Positions 15,602 through 16,846 of a stretch of 16,846 bases of DNA are shown one piece after another. The position numbers and the translations under genes were made by a program. Numbering within the stretch: the first letter of the stretch is position 1; every line of letters begins with the position of its first letter. Location of the stretch: NCBI GenBank assembly GCA_031296355.1, contig JARLFX010000244.1, positions 1 through 16,846 of the forward strand, read 5' to 3'. Origin of the DNA: Acidobacteriaceae bacterium (lineage in GTDB: Bacteria; Acidobacteriota; Terriglobia; Terriglobales; Acidobacteriaceae). The notes under the pieces were generated by a model. It was not told where the DNA came from. It saw only the letters and a program-made list of their open reading frames with translations, and did not search any database.

Positions 15602-15625
15602 AAATTGTTCCACGTGGAACAATTT
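15602..15625. promoter_or_regulatory. parS-like ParB binding site in a 24-bp palindrome
   Basis: The core TGTTCCACGTGGAACA (15606-15621) fits the bacterial chromosomal parS consensus TGTTNCACGTGNAACA and is perfectly symmetric. Flanking AAAT and ATTT extend the palindrome to 24 bases. parS sites bind ParB, organise chromosome segregation and usually cluster near the replication origin, so this locus may be origin-proximal. It is in intergenic DNA outside the element. Confidence 0.85.
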
Positions 15626-15856
15626 AAAAGAGTTATATCATCTTTTGGATGGAGCGCGGCTGCGTTGAGTATGCGCGCTTTGGGGTGAATTGATTGCAAA
15701 GAAAATCAGGGGCCGGGGGGCACACGCGAGGTTGAGTGGAGGGTGCTCAAGTTGGGTGTGACGCCGCAGGTGCCGGTTTTGCGAAGAACGATGGGGTGTT
15801 TGCGGCTTGCCAGGGGCAGGATTGGGGATGTTGGGGCCGGGTTCGGTTCGTGCTTT

Positions 15857-15882
15857 CCCAGGTCTCAAAAGCGAGACCTGGG
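15857..15882. repeat. REP-like hairpin 1
   Basis: CCCAGGTCTC and GAGACCTGGG pair with a six-base loop (AAAAGC). It is flanked by GCTTT on the left and GGGCACC overlapping the right arm. The same frame recurs about 85 bases further on. Such repeats are common between genes in Terriglobia, from memory, and may arise from REP-associated transposases or act on mRNA ends. Confidence 0.65.
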
Positions 15883-15942
15883 GCACCAGCCAAACGAGAG
15901 TTCATGGATCGGGGAATCGTTGCGGGGCATAGGGCTTGCTTT

Positions 15943-15968
15943 CCCGGGTGCGAACACACGCACCCGGG
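15943..15968. repeat. REP-like hairpin 2
   Basis: CCCGGGTGCG and CGCACCCGGG pair with a six-base loop (AACACA). Stem length, loop length and the flanks (GCTTT before, GGGCACCC overlapping and after) match hairpin 1, although the inner stem bases differ. This indicates a family with compensatory change. Confidence 0.65.
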
Positions 15969-16077
15969 GCACCCATGTTCGTGCTGAAACTCACTGTTGC
16001 CCGTTGGTACCTGAGCTACCCGCCTGCTGAAATGAATCGCCTTGCTTTCAACATAAAGCTAGTCCTAGCATATCGTC

Positions 16078-16716
16078 ATGCCAGAAGACAATCAGAAGCC
16101 CCGACGAAACATCTGGGAGCAGGTCAACGCGTTGAGTTCCCTTGCACTCGCAATCGTGGGACTAACTGCTCTGATATTTACCTGGCGACAACTCGGAGAG
16201 ATGCGCGACGAATCTCGGACGCAGATTGCAGAAATGCGATCAGAGACACAAGCCCAGCACCTGATGGCGTTCATTGATAAATATGACAGTGCCGATCATG
16301 TGGCAATCCGGAAAGCGCTTGCAGAGAAGAGAGTGGACAAGAAAGAAGAACGACTGCGCAAGCTCGACCCGGAAGATCCACCCACCGAGCTTGATCAGGA
16401 ACTTGCATTTTGCGACGATATTGGTCTCTTGACTGACCGCGGCTACCTAGATCGCCATGATGTGTGGAACGCCTTTGGCCAGTGGCTTTTCTACTTACGC
16501 GAGGACAGCCGTGAGTACTTGGATTCACTCAGAAGTCAGGCAGATTATGCGGAGTGCAAGAAATTGGTGGACAGCATAGTTCCAATCGAGGACAAGGAAG
16601 CCGGTGGTGCTTACGATCATCCATCCGAATCTGCTCTGTACTCGAACTATGTAGCGGATATTGAGGCGCAGCCCGGACAGCTTCCATCCCGCAGGCGTTT
16701 GCCCAAGAAACCGTAA
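16078..16716 (+). CDS. Single-pass membrane protein, DUF4760-like
   Basis: A 212-residue protein of unknown function. A short basic N-terminus (NQKPRRNIWEQ) precedes one membrane segment at about residues 18-36 (LSSLALAIVGLTALIFTW). A heptad-like coiled coil follows (about 38-62, QLGEMRDESRTQIAEMRSE), then a helical cytoplasmic domain with DIGLLTDRGYLD and a WLFYLRED motif. The layout of TM helix, coiled coil and small domain resembles the uncharacterised DUF4760 group, but this is a pattern match only. Start ATG 16078 has no strong ribosome binding site; it is chosen because it keeps the basic leader before the TM segment. It is a chromosomal gene without visible operon partners. Confidence 0.75.
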   Translation: MPEDNQKPRRNIWEQVNALSSLALAIVGLTALIFTWRQLGEMRDESRTQIAEMRSETQAQHLMAFIDKYDSADHVAIRKALAEKRVDKKEERLRKLDPEDPPTELDQELAFCDDIGLLTDRGYLDRHDVWNAFGQWLFYLREDSREYLDSLRSQADYAECKKLVDSIVPIEDKEAGGAYDHPSESALYSNYVADIEAQPGQLPSRRRLPKKP

Positions 16717-16771
16717 CGTCCATCTCAGCCTTACATATTTATTGGTCAGCAAAAGACGCAGTTGCTATAGC

Positions 16772-16791
16772 GCGAGGGCTAAAGTCCTCGC
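16772..16791. repeat. Intergenic hairpin repeat
   Basis: GCGAGGGC and GTCCTCGC form an eight-base stem with one G-T pair around loop TAAA. It sits 55 bases after the stop of the 16078 gene, so it may also help end that transcript. It is probably one half of a repeat with the hairpin at 16819. Confidence 0.5.
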
Positions 16792-16818
16792 ACTTTCTTT
16801 CTTGAAGAAATACTTGGC

Positions 16819-16838
16819 GGCACGGCTGAAGCCGTGCC
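16819..16838. repeat. Intergenic hairpin repeat at window edge
   Basis: GGCACGGCT and AGCCGTGCC pair around GA, with CTTTC after it. GC-rich hairpins of this form are frequent between genes in Acidobacteriota as I recall them. Together with the hairpin at 16772 it may form a composite repeat that continues past the window. Confidence 0.5.
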
Positions 16839-16846
16839 CTTTCAAA

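Larger units (their letters stand above)
15423..16077. other. Intergenic region with parS-like site and hairpins
   Basis: About 650 bases between the divergent pncB and 16078 genes. It contains a small inverted repeat GATCGC/GCGATC (15508-15513/15518-15523), the 24-bp palindrome at 15602-15625 and two REP-like hairpins. Several open frames cross it but none has a ribosome binding site or recognisable protein features. The pncB promoter must lie in its left part. Confidence 0.6.

Noticed and set aside
15743..16030. Short plus-strand frame across the REP-like hairpins
   Set aside because: It runs through two palindromic repeats, lacks a ribosome binding site and shows no protein-like composition.

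Overview
The window holds a complete tRNA-integrated mobile element of about 13.7 kb and the chromosome on its right side. The host looks like a member of the Acidobacteriota (Terriglobia type). This is inferred from the GC-rich nicotinate phosphoribosyltransferase gene and from families of short GC-rich hairpin repeats in the right-hand DNA, of a kind I associate with that phylum. No database search was possible.

Layout. An intact tRNA-Leu(UAA) gene (1-87) marks the left border. Its 3' part, from the anticodon stem to just past CCA, is repeated at 13708-13766 with one mismatch, so these are the two attachment sites. Just inside each end is a tandem 11-bp repeat, probably integrase arm-binding sites. 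From left to right the element carries a very large DUF4011-helicase-nuclease protein (523-5697, a likely antiviral cargo), then a tyrosine integrase and an overlapping excisionase-like gene on the minus strand. A divergent plus-strand gene follows (7218-8351) with an N-terminus resembling a ribbon-helix-helix (RHH) fold. Next is an inverted-repeat-rich region that is a good oriT candidate (8358-8554). A mobilization operon follows: a MobC/TrwA-like protein, a two-TM membrane protein and a MobF (TrwC-type) relaxase-helicase. After it come a 143-bp nested hairpin and a VapBC-type toxin-antitoxin pair. No type IV secretion genes and no VirD4/TraD ATPase are visible. The element is therefore best described as an integrative and mobilizable element that depends on a helper conjugation system.

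Right of the element (13767 onward) is chromosomal DNA: pncB on the minus strand, a perfect 24-bp palindrome containing a parS-like ParB site, two REP-like hairpins, a small single-pass membrane protein gene, and two more hairpin repeats at the window edge.

How the parts work together (inference). Integrase and excisionase recombine the tRNA ends. The MobC-like protein, the membrane protein and the relaxase process oriT and deliver the strand to a helper channel. The toxin-antitoxin pair penalises loss of the element. The DUF4011 protein probably benefits the host by attacking invading DNA. By eye the cargo gene is clearly more AT-rich than the mobilization genes, and these in turn are less GC-rich than pncB, which suggests three separate histories.
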